A stretch of 31,686 bases of DNA from IMG/VR virus record IMGVR_UViG_3300010151_000077, positions 1 through 31,686 of that record. One strand, 5' to 3'. Origin of the DNA: a virus. Position 1 is the stretch's first letter. Each line of letters opens with the position of its first letter. The notes under the pieces are model-generated. The model saw only the letters and a program-made list of their open reading frames with translations, was not told where the DNA came from and ran no database searches. The position numbers were made by a program, and so were the translations under genes. Below, in pieces: positions 31,505 through 31,686 of this stretch.

Positions 31505-31686
31505 CAATTCACCTTCACAGTACCTCTATCGTTCCATAATTGACCACTAGATAACCCCCTGGAGTCTGTAGGTAGGCTACTGCCATTTAAAGATGTAATA
31601 GTTGGTGTACTTCCATCAGCTCCATCAGCTCCATCAGAACCATCTGATCCTGCGGCACCTGTTGCGCCTCGTGCACCTGTTGCTCC
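31504..31686 (-). CDS. Collagen-like fibre protein, C-terminal end only
   Basis: The frame is open from the window edge to TGA at 31504-31506, giving the last 60 residues of a longer protein. The first ~26 residues are G-x-y triplets (GATGARGATGAAG, GSDGSDGADGADGS), a collagen-like triple-helix shaft as found in many phage fibres. A short end follows with TPTITSLNGSSLP and a final GQLWNDRGTVKVN. The start and any anchor domain are outside the window. It precedes the nucleotidyltransferase-like gene with no gap. Confidence 0.8.
   Translation of the reverse strand, partial: GATGARGATGAAGSDGSDGADGADGSTPTITSLNGSSLPTDSRGLSSGQLWNDRGTVKVN

Noticed and set aside
31481-31507. TTG start at 31507 for the nucleotidyltransferase-like gene
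   Set aside because: It overlaps the stop of the collagen-like gene. GGAG positioned 6 bases before the ATG at 31480 supports the shorter protein.

Overview
The window is part of a strongly AT-rich genome of a tailed, contractile (myovirus-type) phage of the wider T4-like group. Evidence: UvsX recombinase, gp41-type DnaB helicase, gp32-like ssDNA-binding protein, gp18-type sheath, gp19-type tube, gp26-like baseplate/tail-chaperone protein and gp13/gp14-type neck proteins occur together. All supported genes lie on the minus strand, tightly packed, often overlapping by 1 to 8 bases, and most have a clear AGGA-type ribosome binding site. No host gene, tRNA, insertion sequence, integrase or CRISPR array was seen. 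Protein style (fibre repeats, small accessory ORFs, cytidylyltransferase-like gene) resembles marine T4-like phages, but the host cannot be fixed from this window. Terminase, portal and capsid genes are not here.

Layout in the direction of transcription (high to low coordinates). 31.7-28.6 kb: the end of a collagen-like fibre, a short nucleotidyltransferase-like gene, and three virion or fibre-like proteins. 28.6-20.8 kb: two large fibre proteins with the same N-terminal anchor motif (one ends in a Peptidase S74 intramolecular chaperone), two very small ORFs between them, a 573-residue adhesin-like protein and a 72-residue orphan. 20.7-14.1 kb: neck proteins, a tail-completion candidate, a coiled-coil protein, sheath, tube with a strong terminator, and a gp26-like gene whose end overlaps a second ORF at a run of seven T (probable programmed frameshift). 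14.0-7.3 kb: a small protein, tape measure, baseplate proteins and hub. 7.2-0 kb: replication and recombination: an exonuclease-less family A DNA polymerase, a PD-(D/E)XK-like protein, two small unknowns, ssDNA-binding protein, UvsX, 5'-3' exonuclease, and a replicative helicase that runs off the window.

Two promoter-like signals organise these genes. Ten gene starts have a core ATATTTAT (mRNA sense) 15-32 bases upstream of the start codon. These are mostly the first genes of structural blocks, so it is probably a late-promoter element. Its complement matches the T4 late consensus TATAAATA, which makes its orientation puzzling. Three other starts (ssDNA-binding protein, DNA polymerase, and a 55-residue ORF ahead of the S74 fibre) have TTTGGT and TATATT boxes at identical spacing, as expected of host-polymerase promoters. 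The best candidates for new biology are the +1/-2 frameshift in the tail-chaperone position, the ATATTTAT element and the polymerase/nuclease pair.
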